Source: Penium margaritaceum (Eukaryota; Streptophyta; Zygnematophyceae; Desmidiales; Peniaceae). From it: a stretch of DNA of 64,000 bases. The stretch covers positions 451,081 through 515,080 of the forward strand of contig SZWC01000035.1 of the NCBI GenBank assembly GCA_023375785.1, given 5' to 3'. The translations under genes were made by a program, and so were the position numbers. This document shows, in pieces, positions 33,611-44,055 of the stretch. Every line of letters begins with the position of its first letter. Position 1 is the first letter of the stretch. Under the pieces are notes generated by a model. That model had not been told where the DNA came from. It saw only the letters and a list, made by a program, of their open reading frames with translations, and ran no database searches.

Positions 33611-33759
33611 TAGGCAAGCGACGTTGACGAAGTGGAGGAAGGTGCAAACCACGAGTGTTAGTCATCTAGCCAGGCAACATCGTCGCGACGAGAAACGGGA
33701 GAAGAGAGGGCGGCACAAAACGGGACAGGCGGAAATACAGGCCATGTGTGCAGCAACGA

Positions 33760-36290
33760 CTATGTCATGTAGGGTGGGGAGGAACTGGCAACGACGCAAC
33801 TTGCACTTCCGTGGGAAGTAGGGCGAGGAAGTCCGAGCTGGAAGGCGATGAACTGCTCCAGCTGGCGCTCGCGGGCAGAGGGTCCGGAGTATACCGACTG
33901 CGGTGTGACTGTGCCAGAGTCGGGAAAGGAAGAGGAGGAAGCCAGTGACGGGGCAACATGTGCTGACACCTGTGAAGGATGCTGAGGTGGGGCCATCAGG
34001 AGTGGCGTTGATGTGACAGGAACAGCGGCGGCTGCGGCGCTAGTGCCAAGACGGTGCTCGCACTGACGACGCATGGTGGCGATGACACAAGCCTTGTCAG
34101 TTGGAAGCAGACATGTGTACCATCCGTGTCTAGACTGGCCACAGTTATGGCAAACGAGGTTGGCGCTACCAAATCCGCTGGTCTACTACTGAGTGTCGTT
34201 GCCCTTCTTGCCCTTCTTCTTCTTCTTGGTAGAGGAGGAGGCGTTGGAGGATAACAGTGTTGCTGCAGGGGCGGTAACGGCAGGAGCGACGATGGCAGTG
34301 GAGGCGAAGGACTCTGTGCGATGGATGTGGGACTCCTAACGAGCTTCCTCGATGCGGAGGAAGAGCTCGTACGCCTAAGGCATGAGAATACCTTGGACGG
34401 CCATGGCCTCAAGAACGTCATGGGAGTAGTGGACGTAGCCGTCAAAGAAGGAGGCGGTGGCGCCGCGCTTGATGATCAGAAGCGCTGATAGGGGAGGTGG
34501 CGGATTGTCTCTAAGGCAAAGGAGTAGGTCCTTTGCACGCTGTCAGTAGGAGGTGACCGTCTTGGTCTCCCCCATGCAAAGGGAGTTGAACTCCCGGAGC
34601 AGACGTCTGGTCTCAGCATCACTAGACAGGTAATGAGGGAAAGTGAGTACGTGCCAGGCCGCTGCTGGGTCAGGGAGGACTCCGGTTGTGAGGTCGCCAA
34701 GGAAGGGCTCGAGGGCGAGGCGTGAGGCTGGAGGGGCGACGGGGACGAGAGCACGCACGGCACGACCGACATCGTAGACCTGGTCGGCCTGGGTGGAGTC
34801 GAAGGGCAAAACGTAGTAGGGCCATAAGCCCTCACCTTGTGCCCAGATCTAAAAGCTGAGTTCCCAGCGCTGGAAGTGGTTGCCAGCTTGTAGTGGTGGC
34901 GGTGGGGTTTTGAAGTCCTTTTGGCCTACGGCCGGCATTCAAAGTGGGGCCTAGGACTGATGTCACCGTGTGGTGTTGGCGTAGAGTATGTTGTTGCGCC
35001 AGGTTCTGTTTGGCAAAGGATACGGCCGGGCTCGCGTATCCTGGCAGAGGAAATGGCACTTATTGATGTTGGTGTGGCTGTTGCGATGGAGGCTGCTGTT
35101 GCAGTTGTGACGGGTGCTGTTACTGCTGCAANNNNNNNNNNNNNNNNNNNNNNNNNNNNNNNNNNNNNNNNNNNNNNNNNNNNNNNNNNNNNNNNNNNNN
35201 NNNNNNNNNNNNNNNNNNNNNNNNNNNNNNNNNNNNNNNNNNNNNNNNNNNNNNNNNNNNNNNNNNNNNNNNNNNNNNNNNNNNNNNNNNNNNNNNNNNN
35301 NNNNNNNNNNNNNNNNNNNNNNNNNNNNNNNNNNNNNNNNNNNNNNNNNNNNNNNNNNNNNNNNNNNNNNNNNNNNNNNNNNNNNNNNNNNNNNNNNNNN
35401 NNNNNNNNNNNNNNNNNNNNNNNNNNNNNNNNNNNNNNNNNNNNNNNNNNNNNNNNNNNNNNNNNNNNNNNNNNNNNNNNNNNNNNNNNNNNNNNNNNNN
35501 NNNNNNNNNNNNNNNNNNNNNNNNNNNNNNNNNNNNNNNNNNNNNNNNNNNNNNNNNNNNNNNNNNNNNNNNNNNNNNNNNNNNNNNNNNNNNNNNNNNN
35601 NNNNNNNNNNNNNNNNNNNNNNNNNNNNNNNNNNNNNNNNNNNNNNNNNNNNNNNNNNNNNNNNNNNNNNNNNNNNNNNNNNNNNNNNNNNNNNNNNNNN
35701 NNNNNNNNNNNNNNNNNNNNNNNNNNNNNNNNNNNNNNNNNNNNNNNNNNNNNNNNNNNNNNNNNNNNNNNNNNNNNNNNNNNNNNNNNNNNNNNNNNNN
35801 NNNNNNNNNNNNNNNNNNNNNNNNNNNNNNNNNNNNNNNNNNNNNNNNNNNNNNNNNNNNNNNNNNNNNNNNNNNNNNNNNNNNNNNNNNNNNNNNNNNN
35901 NNNNNNNNNNNNNNNNNNNNNNNNNNNNNNNNNNNNNNNNNNNNNNNNNNNNNNNNNNNNNNNNNNNNNNNNNNNNNNNNNNNNNNNNNNNNNNNNNNNN
36001 NNNNNNNNNNNNNNNNNNGGTGTTGGCGTAGAGTATGTTGTTGCGCCAGGTTCTGTTTGGCAAAGGATACGGCCGGGCTCGCGTATCCTGGCAGAGGAAA
36101 TGGCACTTATTGATGTTGGTGTGGCTGTTGCGATGGAGGCTGCTGTTGCAGTTGTGACGGGTGCTGTTACTGCTGCAACTGCTCCGGAAATAGGGGTGGC
36201 AGTAGCTGTAGTGCCGCGAGCTGCTGTGTCAGAGCTACGAGCTACTATTGAAGAGCGGCGAGCGAGTCTGTCAAGGCAGAAGGACAAACG
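33760..36290 (-). pseudogene. Gag zone of element D
   Basis: UBN2-like gag: AAWHVLTFPHYLSSDAETRR, LLREFNSLCMGETKTVTSY and a LLLCLRDNPPPP helix (about 34480-34700). A Lys-rich stretch and a CX2CX4HX4C knuckle CHNCGQSRHGWYTC follow (34111-34152). The zone contains the N run 35132-36018, flanked by an exact 160-bp duplicate, so its true length is uncertain. Broken. Confidence 0.85.
34972..36178. other. Assembly gap flanked by an exact duplicate
   Basis: The 160 bp at 34972-35131 are repeated without visible change at 36019-36178, with 887 N between (35132-36018). This pattern is expected when two contigs that really overlap are joined through a gap of guessed size. Long open frames that run through the N are artefacts. 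Confidence 0.85.
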
Positions 36291-36299
36291 ACAGATTTT

Positions 36300-37789
36300 G
36301 TAGGGTGACGCTGCTACTGCTGCTCCTGTTGTTGCTCCTATTGTTGTTGTTGCTGCTGCTCACGCTATTGTTCGTGCTGCTGCTGTTGCTGGTGTTGCTA
36401 CTGCTACTGCTACTGGTGTTGTAACTACTATAGCAGTTACGGGAAAGGGGGACGTGGTCCTCCCCCCATTAGAGAAGGACCCCTCCCCGGTAGGACTAGT
36501 GGGCATGTTTTAGGCGCCTTCCCCTTTTTTGGTTTTTTCTTTTGCTTTTTTGCCTCTTTGTACTACTGACGTCAATACTGACATCAACGATGTAGTCAGC
36601 CTGAAAAGGTTGACTTCAGACAATCTTGTTTGAAATCTGCAGGATTACCGTTTTTAGTTGATGATGTCAGTCGTGACGTGAGTAGTGACGTCAGCTGAAC
36701 GGCTGTTGACGTCAACAGCGGCTGTTGTTGAGGGGGTCGCTGCTGCTACAGATATGGATGCTGTTGTTGAAGAAGCTCCTAGTGTTGTTGTTGCTGCTGC
36801 TACTCCTATTGATGCAGCTGATGCTGCTGCTATTAATGTAGCTACTGCTGCTGCTCTTGCTGCTACTGCTATTTCTACTATTGCTACTGATGCTACTGCT
36901 GCTACGATTTGCTGCAGCTATTGTACTAGCTAAGGCAGCTTTTGACGGGGTGGGGATTTTTTTTGCTGTGTTTTTTTTTTTCCTTCTGCTCAGCAAGCTC
37001 GCTACTTGCTATGGGCAGTGGGCAGCGGGCAGCGGGCTAGCTCCTCGCTGCGAGCACCCCTTTACTTGCAATGAGTAGCGAACTCGCTTCCTATAGCTCG
37101 CTGCTCGTGATGAGCTGTGGGCAGCGGGCAACAGCAGCTTGCTACTCGCGACGAGCTGCGGGCAGTGGGCAGCGGGCAGTATCAGCTCATTGCTGTTATT
37201 GCTACAACCAGCTGTTGCTGTTGTTGTTGCTGGCTGCCATTACTGCTTGTCACTATTGGTTACTGCTGTTGCAAGCTACTGCTACTGCTACGAGCTCCTA
37301 CTACTGACAGCTACTACTGCTGCTGTTGACAATTGCTACGTGCTGCTACTGTTGCAAGCTGTTGCTACTGTTACGAGCTGCTACTACTAAGAGCTAATGC
37401 TACTACATGGAGCTACGGCTTGCTGCTGCTGCCACTACTCACTGTAGTTGCATGCCGTTGCTGCTACTACAGGCTGATGCTGATGCTTGGTGGTGCCAGA
37501 CACTACACCCGGGTGACATGTGTCATCGTTCGTTGACGTCAAACGCAGCTTACCGCACACCTCCTTGCGTCAAGCGTGGGGCTCTATACTGCCGAAAAAA
37601 TACGGCAGCATTTCCCCTAGCCCAGTGGCCGTGGGAAAACATCTGACGTCGCAACCAAGGCGATCAATGCTGTCGGAAAAAATTCGGCAGCATTTCCCCT
37701 ACACTGGGGCGAATGGGGGTCAGCTTGCGTTGTCTCACACCTGTACGCTAGTCTTCTGCTGATGCTGCTAGGCTCTGACTCTGGTACCA
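36300..37789 (-). other. AGC-rich leader and primer site of element D
   Basis: In the minus-strand sense the primer site TGGTACCAGAGTC (about 37777-37789) follows the LTR. Two copies of a hairpin with an 81-bp period come next (37589-37608 and 37670-37690; stems CTGCCG/CGGCAG and CTGTCG/CGGCAG), then AGC/AGT trinucleotide tracts (37170-37470, 36710-36930, 36305-36420). Four perfect TGACGTCA octamers lie at 36567-36574, 36686-36693, 36707-36714 and 37534-37541. The leader has the same makeup as that of element A. Confidence 0.75.
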
Positions 37790-38633
37790 AGCTAGAATCT
37801 ATGGAGCAAGTTGAGGCAGCATCGTTGTTGATGCAACGTGCGAGCTTCCACGCTCATTGCTTAAGTCTGCTGCCCCCTTAGTCTGCTACTTTAGAGTCTA
37901 AGTGTTTGAGCTATGGGTTTGTTACTCAGAGATGCGCGCGCCAGAGTTAGTGCCAGAAAAGAGCTGAAAACTGGAAGTGAATGATTAGTGATCAAGAATG
38001 AACCACAATGGGAGACCCCTCCAAGTTCTAGCTCCCTCCCAGCTCTATAGAGCTTGTTACTCATATCACCAGCAAATCACAAAATAGCTCTATTTTCACG
38101 CTGGCAGGTTTTCTCGGCGAGGCCTGCCAGACGGCCGATAGCCCAAAACCCGGGCGTCATCCTTTTCGCCTGAAAACTAGAGCATACCATAATACCAATA
38201 CTGCATACGCAGCCATGCGGTCAGAAACATCTAGAAAAACAGCAGCAAAGAATCATGACTACCCAAACCCAGGTAGTGCCCACGCTGGTGCATTGTGCCA
38301 AACAGTGCCCCGCAATATGACATGTGGACCCTAGGCAGAGCATGACGCAGTAGACATAACAGCATAGTCAGATCCAGCACCACAAGCACGCAGATCACCT
38401 CTGCGGAGCCAGTGACCGCCGGTGGCTCGACCGCCAAGGAGGCCTGCCGATGGAGCTGAGCACGTTGACGTAAGGAGGAGGCTCTAGCGAACTGCGAGTA
38501 GGCCTCAGCGTGCGTCGAATCCTTCGGACGACACTTTAGCGACGTCAAGTATCGCCGTCAGTCATCTGCATGCCATTGTACACATGCCGGGAGGACACAA
38601 CAGAGTACAATGAGAGACAAGGAAAAACTAACA
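37790..38633 (-). repeat. 5' LTR of element D
   Basis: 844 bp, partner of 28706-29550. It carries the promoter for the minus-strand transcript; no certain TATA box was assigned. Confidence 0.95.
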
Positions 38634-38638
38634 CCGCT
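38634..38638. repeat. Right target-site duplication of element D
   Basis: CCGCT, matching 28701-28705. Confidence 0.85.
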
Positions 38639-40371
38639 GATCGAGTGAAGCAAGGTGAAGCATGTCGAACCTCCTCGCTATCCTCGCTCCCACGCAAGAA
38701 TCATGATCGAGCGATGAGGACTTTGTTTTTTTTTTTCTTTTCCTTTTTTCGATACGCTAACCCTAAATCAAACTAGGGGGTTTGCTTGTAAAAAAATAAA
38801 CAAAGTGTTCATCTCTCGATTGCAATCAAGAGAAAACGCGTGTCTTCGAGATCGAGCGGAAACGCTAGTTTTGTTTCTTTTGTGTACTCGCAAACTGTAA
38901 TGGTTTTGCATTAAATCCTTTGTCAAATCCTACCCTAGATTTCATTTCGAGTTGAAGGGTTGTGTTTTTGCATCGGCTCCTTCTGTGCCTTGTGGAAACA
39001 GGGCCCAGCATGTTCCCTCTCAACGCATGGGGAGTCTCAAACCCCCCATGCAAACCATAGGTCACCCCCCCTTTCCCCCCCACGAACATTCACAAACCCC
39101 TTGAATGAGGGGTTTGTGAATGTTGGAAGTGAGTGATGACGTGAGCATGTCGACGTTGCATTGCATGGAGCATCGAAATGCTGTGTTTTCTCACTGTTTG
39201 TGTGTAAAATGTTCATATTCTCAGGTCAGTGGGTAGGGAAATTTCACTCTTCCAATCACTAGGTGGGGCATACACAGAATTGATTTTCATGGGTAATCCC
39301 TACATGTATGCTTTGCGCAATCGCTTCTGTTTCTTGTTTTTTGGAAGGCTATTGCGGACCTCACTTGTAACGCCGCCTAGTGCGGTACTTGGACTTCCTC
39401 TCACTGGTCTATGGTAGTATCTAGTGTTGTTCTTCCCGTCGTAGAGGGTGTTCTTTGCATCAAGGATTTCATTTTCAACCGTCAGGTTCGTAGGTCCAAC
39501 TCTCCTTGTTTTCCATTCTATTTCTCACTAGGTTTGTGGAGTTGGATTCCTCTAGCAAAAGCTCCTATCCACGTCTCCGAGGACTTGGCCATGAGCCCAT
39601 TGCGAATGGTGACGCGGTTTAAGTCGCCATAGTTAGGGGAAATGTTTGTTCACTTGGTCACCTTGACGTGGATGAGGACTTCCTTGTCCGACGACCTGTC
39701 GGTTGAGTGCAGCGACTGCGCAGTTGATGCGCGCTTGTCGATTTTTTCTCAAACGGAGTTAAGGTACCAGGCGAGGTTGGACAAGTCGTTTGTTTTTGGC
39801 ATACTGCATGGTTACTCTTGGGCAAGGGTGATAAAGGATGTCGGTTCGGTTATTGCTAGGTTTTGTTCAGTCCGCCGGATCTGACTTTCTCAAACCTTGA
39901 CATCACTCTCCATCCGGATGTCCTGACATGAACCAAGTCATAAGCCTCTTTACCGATGGCTGATGCGATTGTACTTAGGCAGCACCAACATGGTGATGGC
40001 CACACCGGCCATTTTTGAAGGAGAGAAATATTCCCCTTCCAACCATCGGCTCTCGGTCCGACGATGGTTGAAGCGGGATGTTGCGATGGTTGAACGCATT
40101 TGGAGTTGGCTCAGTGACAAGCGCAGAGCATGACCGGCCTTTTGCCATGCCCTGAACGTTGAAATATGCTTGTGGATGGAATTGTATTCGTTTCGGTCGC
40201 GATGCATCCGATCCGACGAGAGAGACGATGTGTACTGGCTGCTAAAGAACGTGTCAGGGTGGTCTTAAACACATGCATAGGAGTTTGGAATACTACAGTT
40301 TTGCAGACTAAAAACGGGGACAGCACCTCGGAAAACGTGAAAATCGATGTTCCAACCATTCGAACCAACTA
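38639..40371. other. Unassigned stretch between D and the Harbinger element
   Basis: No recognisable coding region. Open frames of 60-85 codons between 39229 and 39884 on + show no known motif and do not join by clear splice sites. A single AACCCTAA telo-box-like word lies at about 38759, and a C-rich tract at about 39065-39081. This could be host intergenic DNA, or hold exons I cannot see. Confidence 0.5.
39085..39124. repeat. Perfect 16-bp stem hairpin
   Basis: Arms AACATTCACAAACCCC (39085-39100) and GGGGTTTGTGAATGTT (39109-39124) pair completely around an 8-nt loop. It follows a run of C tracts. It could be an intrinsic hairpin or the ends of a tiny deleted transposon; no flanking duplication was identified. 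Confidence 0.8.
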
Positions 40372-40396
40372 ACCAGGGCCCCGGTACGCTACATGT
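40372..40396 (+). repeat. Left terminal inverted repeat of the Harbinger element
   Basis: ACCAGGGCCCCGGTACG followed by CTACATGT. It pairs with the right end, which reads ACCTGGGCCCCGGTACG followed by TTACGTTG on the opposite strand. Confidence 0.85.
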
Positions 40397-40907
40397 TTTA
40401 ACTATCTTGGCGTTAAAATCTTGGCAGTTTGCGAACAGGCAAGCGGTCATGATCGCTGTCGAAAAATCGCATACGCGCATCTTTTGTCAAGATCGTCGTG
40501 AATCCATTTGCCTCGTTTTTTGTAATCGATGAAGAAATGTATGCTTTCGCGCCTCTGAAATTGCTCAGTTTCATCGATAGAATGGCTTTCAACTATAGTT
40601 TGCCGTAGTTGGAATGTATGCATTTCAACTATGTCGTATGTGGGACTCGAGCAATATTTCAAGCGTACGAACGGCGCCGATGCACCTCATTGAGGCTTGC
40701 ATCCTTTGTTTGAGTTTTGAGTGTTTGAATTTGAAAAGGCAAACGACGGACGCGCGGCTCGTCGACCCAAAGCCTCGGCGTCGCCGATTGAGCGAGCGCT
40801 TCGGCACCGAGCCGCTCCCCTCCGCCCACACTCCCCTCCGCTCCCAGCACGCACTTAACCCCATTGGGCTAGACTGGACAAGAGACAGTCTTCCAACACT
40901 CTCCACC

Positions 40908-42463
40908 ATGGACCACCCTGCCAGCGCCCCCGCCATGTCGAGCGTCCCGACCTCTGCTACATCCTCGTCCATCCCCCGTGCACACGTTGACGAGGCAGAA
41001 GACCACCTCTGTATCGCGTCCCGCTACCAGCGGGAGCGTGCGGACGAGCAGGCAGCGCTGAACCCATCATTTGACAGCGGAAGCGCGTACAACCTCCACC
41101 CTTTTGTCGGCGGGGACCTCGACGCGTACGTGCATAGGAAGCATGTGCCATGGGCGCCAAACGGACTGCGTTATGCGCATGCAGGCATTGCGCCCCTCCC
41201 ACCGTACGAGCGCGCGGTGCTCCACGTCCGCATGGTGGGCACGCCTATTCCTCATCCCCGCAAGTTCAACGACGCAATGCAGTAGTCATTGTCCGCTCCG
41301 TTATCAGCACCTCTCTCTGCCTTCTCGCCACTTCACCCACGTGCATTGTCTCCGGTGCTTCCTCGTGCAAGCTTTGCCATCAACGCGCCACGTGTAGTGA
41401 CGTCTCCAGAAACTCCTCCTCCCGAAGTGGCACCGGTCATCTCTACACCGGCACCTCTGCGTACACCTACCGCTTCGACCGCCAGTGCTGGCGGAAGTCT
41501 GAGCACAACGTCAACCATGGGCGCGAATGGCGGGTTGGGCAAGGGCTTCTGGACAACCGCGCGTGATGTGGAGCTCGTGACGGCCGCGCTGGGCATTGTC
41601 GCCGACGTCCGCGGAAGCAGCCGTTGGCGTGGACGGTTGAACGATGCCGTTGCCGCGCTGTTGTCATCATCCCCGGCTTTCACGGGCAACCTGAAAGGCT
41701 CCTAAGTGGGGAGCCGATTGGGCGCCATTGAGAAGGTGTGGAAGTTGGCTTACGCCATAGTGGGCCAGAGTGCGGGGGGACTAAACCGTAAAACATGGCT
41801 CATAGAGTTCACACATGACAAGTGGGCGGACATCAAGAAGATGTCCGCCGACCAAGCTAAGCTCGAGGGGAAGGTTCTGCCATGGTACGACAAAGCAACT
41901 CGCATGTTCATGGCAGATAAGGCCACTGGTGACAATGTTGTCACCAGCGAGAATGTGATCGTGATTGACGATGATGACAACACCCCACTTAGCAGCAGAA
42001 GACGCACATTGACAAGCAGATTGAGGATGTTGACAACATCATGCATCATGCTTCAAAATTAGAGATGCTCATAAAAGATGAGACACCTAAGTCTGTGTAC
42101 GGAACCGCCATTGAGCTTCTATCTGCAGATCAGTCTCTAGACATGGATGATGATGTCATGATGATGAAGAAGTTCAAAGAGGATCATGCAATTTGTGAAG
42201 ATTATGTGTACTCATGGGGACCACTCCGCAAGCGCGTGACACTTGACGTCCTCGGGCGTCAGCCTAAAGGGGGTGTGCAGCGTGCCATGTATTTAGGAAG
42301 CGACACCGACAACAGTGTTCCATGGGCTATCGGTACCGACGTGGACGCTGACGCAAGTCAAGAGGGCTCGGACGCAGCAGCAAGTGATGATGTGGTTCGT
42401 GACGTGCTCGGCAATGATGCAGCATTGCATGCCGCAGAGGAACTTGTTGACAATGTTTATTGA
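40908..42463 (+). pseudogene. Harbinger ORF1, Myb/SANT-like DNA-binding protein
   Basis: In this superfamily ORF1 is a Myb/SANT-like protein that binds DNA and helps bring the transposase to the nucleus and the element ends. The start ATG at 40908 sits in a strong context (CCACCATGG). The N-terminal ~200 residues are Ser/Pro/Ala-rich with a HPFVGGDLDAYVHRKHVPW segment. The Myb-like part starts at GFWTTARDVELVTAALG (about 41550). The second half matches the plant Myb/SANT-like pattern: KTWLIEFTHDKWADIK, then LPWYDKATRMFM (about 41790-41910). An acidic DDDD run and a C-terminal acidic region follow; the frame ends with TGA at 42461. The gene is broken by TAG at 41283-41285, TAA at 41703-41705 and a frame shift near 41990. 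About 518 codons in all, a usual length for ORF1. Confidence 0.75.
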
Positions 42464-42489
42464 GGATATGTAGGAAGTGCAATGCTGTA

Positions 42490-43845
42490 TTAATTTTCAA
42501 TGTAATTGTTCCACATGTCCCTTGCAATCTGCAACCTCCTTGCCCGCATGCTTGCATCTCTTGCGCAACCACCTGTCACTGGCACACGTCCTGGTCTTTC
42601 TCCCCTGTTCTGCTCATCCGCGGTCTGTGCTTCGTCCAAATGCATGGACACATCCTCACGACTCTGAATGAGGTTATGCATTATAAAACATGATAGCAGT
42701 AATGTGGCTTGGAATGTGACAGAGTATGCCGGAATCCCCCGGCAAATGTGAAAATGACCCTTTAGGATACCGAAACTTCGTTCTGTCATGTTGCGTGCAC
42801 TTGCATGACAGAGGTTGAAGAGCTCTTCATGGTCATGGGGCCGGTTTACTCCTTCCCCGAATTCCTGCAAGTGGTAACACCTCCCACGGAACGGTGTCAT
42901 GAGCCCGAATCCCTCGGGGAAGGCCGCATCTGCAAGGATGTACGTGTCACGCGGCAGCCGGAAACCGCGGGCCAATACGTCTGTGAACATTCGCTCATCA
43001 TGGACGGAACCCTCCCATCCTGTGGTCACAAATGTGAACCTTAGATGTGCATTGCATGACGCAAGGACATTTTGAGTAACCTGCTAATGTTTATTGACAT
43101 ATGCACCACGCCGTCCATGGCCAACTATGACCGGAATGTGCGTTCCGTCAATGGCGCCAACGCACTGTTCAAACCAAGGCAAGTAGTCTAGCCGATTATG
43201 CTACGCAACTGGTACTTCATCTCCCGGTCGTGGTTGTCGAATCACGGCGGATGATAGTGAGGTGAGGGCAGCGATGACTTCTCGAAGCACCCGACATACT
43301 GTCGGGTGGCTGCGTTGGAATCGTTCCGCAATCTCCCGCAGACTCATTACATGGGTTACGCATTGTAACCACAGGAAAACCTTCTCTTCCACGGTTAGGC
43401 GTGTATCACGAATGCCTGTTCGTAAGCGGATTTCGAGGATGATTGCTGTCCATGACCGCACTGTCATTCGGGTCACGATGTACAAGTGCTCTGGGTGGCC
43501 GTGCACGAGCTCGCGCAACCACGCGACACCGCCGTAGGTTGACGCGAGCACGGGTCGCGGTACAATCCTGTTGCGCAGACGGGTGCATATGTCACGGACG
43601 ATGTCCAAGAGGACTTGTAGTAGTAGCACGCGTATTGCCATAGAACGACGAATGATGGCGCGTCTTGCTAGAGCACGTCTGCGCTGACGGTCCATGGTGG
43701 GCGCGCTGCAACACTTTGCATCACGCTTTGTCGCACTTGTCTTTGTAGGCACGGCATAGTGGGGATGAACCCCTTCACCACGCGATGTGGCAATCACCGA
43801 TGGCTCGCAAGTCAACGGTTGTGGGGTCGAATCTTGCAACGGCAC
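42490..43845 (-). pseudogene. Harbinger DDE transposase (HARBI1-like nuclease)
   Basis: This is the transposase, which cuts and rejoins the element at its inverted repeats. The frame is open from 43845; the ATG at 43695 (MDRQRRRA, Arg-rich) is a likely start. An N-terminal helix-turn-helix-like part reads LTVEEKVFLWLQCV then SLREIAERFQRSHPTVCRVLREV (about 43290-43400). All three acidic catalytic residues are visible in one register: D in VGAIDGTHI (43147-43149), D in ILADAAFP (42928-42930) and E in TERSFGILKG (42781-42783), spaced 73 and 49 codons. The conserved SCFIMHNLI end is present, and the frame ends with TAA at 42490. Two in-frame TAG codons interrupt it, at 43201-43203 and 43084-43086. 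The latter lies in a CAT-TAG-CAG context. Confidence 0.9.
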
Positions 43846-44032
43846 TGAAGAATGTTTGGATAGTGCACGTCATATTGTTCATAACAATCTGTCAGCGACC
43901 TCAGCGCGTAAAAGGCGGTAAATCGAAATGCTGCAACCAATCATCGAAGACATGTGCCGCGTATTTGCGCGTGATAGATGATTGGCTCCGACAATTGTCG
44001 ATTGCCGCTCAAACCCCGACCGATACACTTCA

Positions 44033-44055
44033 ACGTAACGTACCGGGGCCCAGGT
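44033..44055 (-). repeat. Right terminal inverted repeat of the Harbinger element
   Basis: The complement of the left end, with one mismatch in the first 17 bp. A perfect 16-bp palindrome, GTTGAAAATTTTCAAC, lies just outside at 44060-44075. Confidence 0.85.

Larger units (their letters stand above)
28706..38633 (-). mobile_element. Element D: full-length Ty1/copia LTR element, broken
   Basis: A 9.9-kb element (assembled length, including an N run) on the - strand, bounded by LTRs at 28706-29550 (3') and 37790-38633 (5') and by the duplication CCGCT. Reading right to left it has the primer site, a long AGC-rich leader, gag with a zinc knuckle, protease, integrase, a repeat-rich linker, RT, RNase H and a polypurine tract (29551-29558, minus-strand sense ATGGGAGAG). 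The LTRs differ at about 10% of sites over the first ~180 bases, consistent with an insertion some millions of years old. It has roughly ten breaks, so it is a fossil, but structurally it is the most complete element here. It is a distant relative of A and B. Confidence 0.95.
40372..44055. mobile_element. PIF/Harbinger DNA transposon, two ORFs
   Basis: A 3.68-kb element with terminal inverted repeats ACCAGGGCCCCGGTACG at 40372-40388 and its complement at 44039-44055; similarity extends to about 23-25 bp with three or four mismatches. Between them lie the two genes typical of PIF/Harbinger: a Myb/SANT-like ORF1 on + and a DDE transposase on -, with 3' ends facing each other about 26 bp apart. 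Both are broken, so this copy is not autonomous now. The expected 3-bp TWA target duplication is not seen (left flank ends CTA, right flank begins GCG), so a flank has mutated or the ends are offset by a few bases. Confidence 0.85.

Noticed and set aside
34921-36303. Very long open frames on both strands (300-460 codons)
   Set aside because: They run through 887 N. Only the short real ends are sequence, and those belong to the gag zone of element D.
38755-38770. Interstitial telomere repeat
   Set aside because: Only one AACCCTAA word is present; plant-type arrays have many units.
39229-39884. Host gene with several exons
   Set aside because: Three open frames of 60-80 codons lack recognisable domains and clear splice junctions.
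40614-40907. Upstream extension of Harbinger ORF1 to ATG 40614
   Set aside because: The stretch reads as unconserved sequence, and the ATG at 40908 has a strong CCACCATGG context where the Ser/Pro-rich N-terminus begins.
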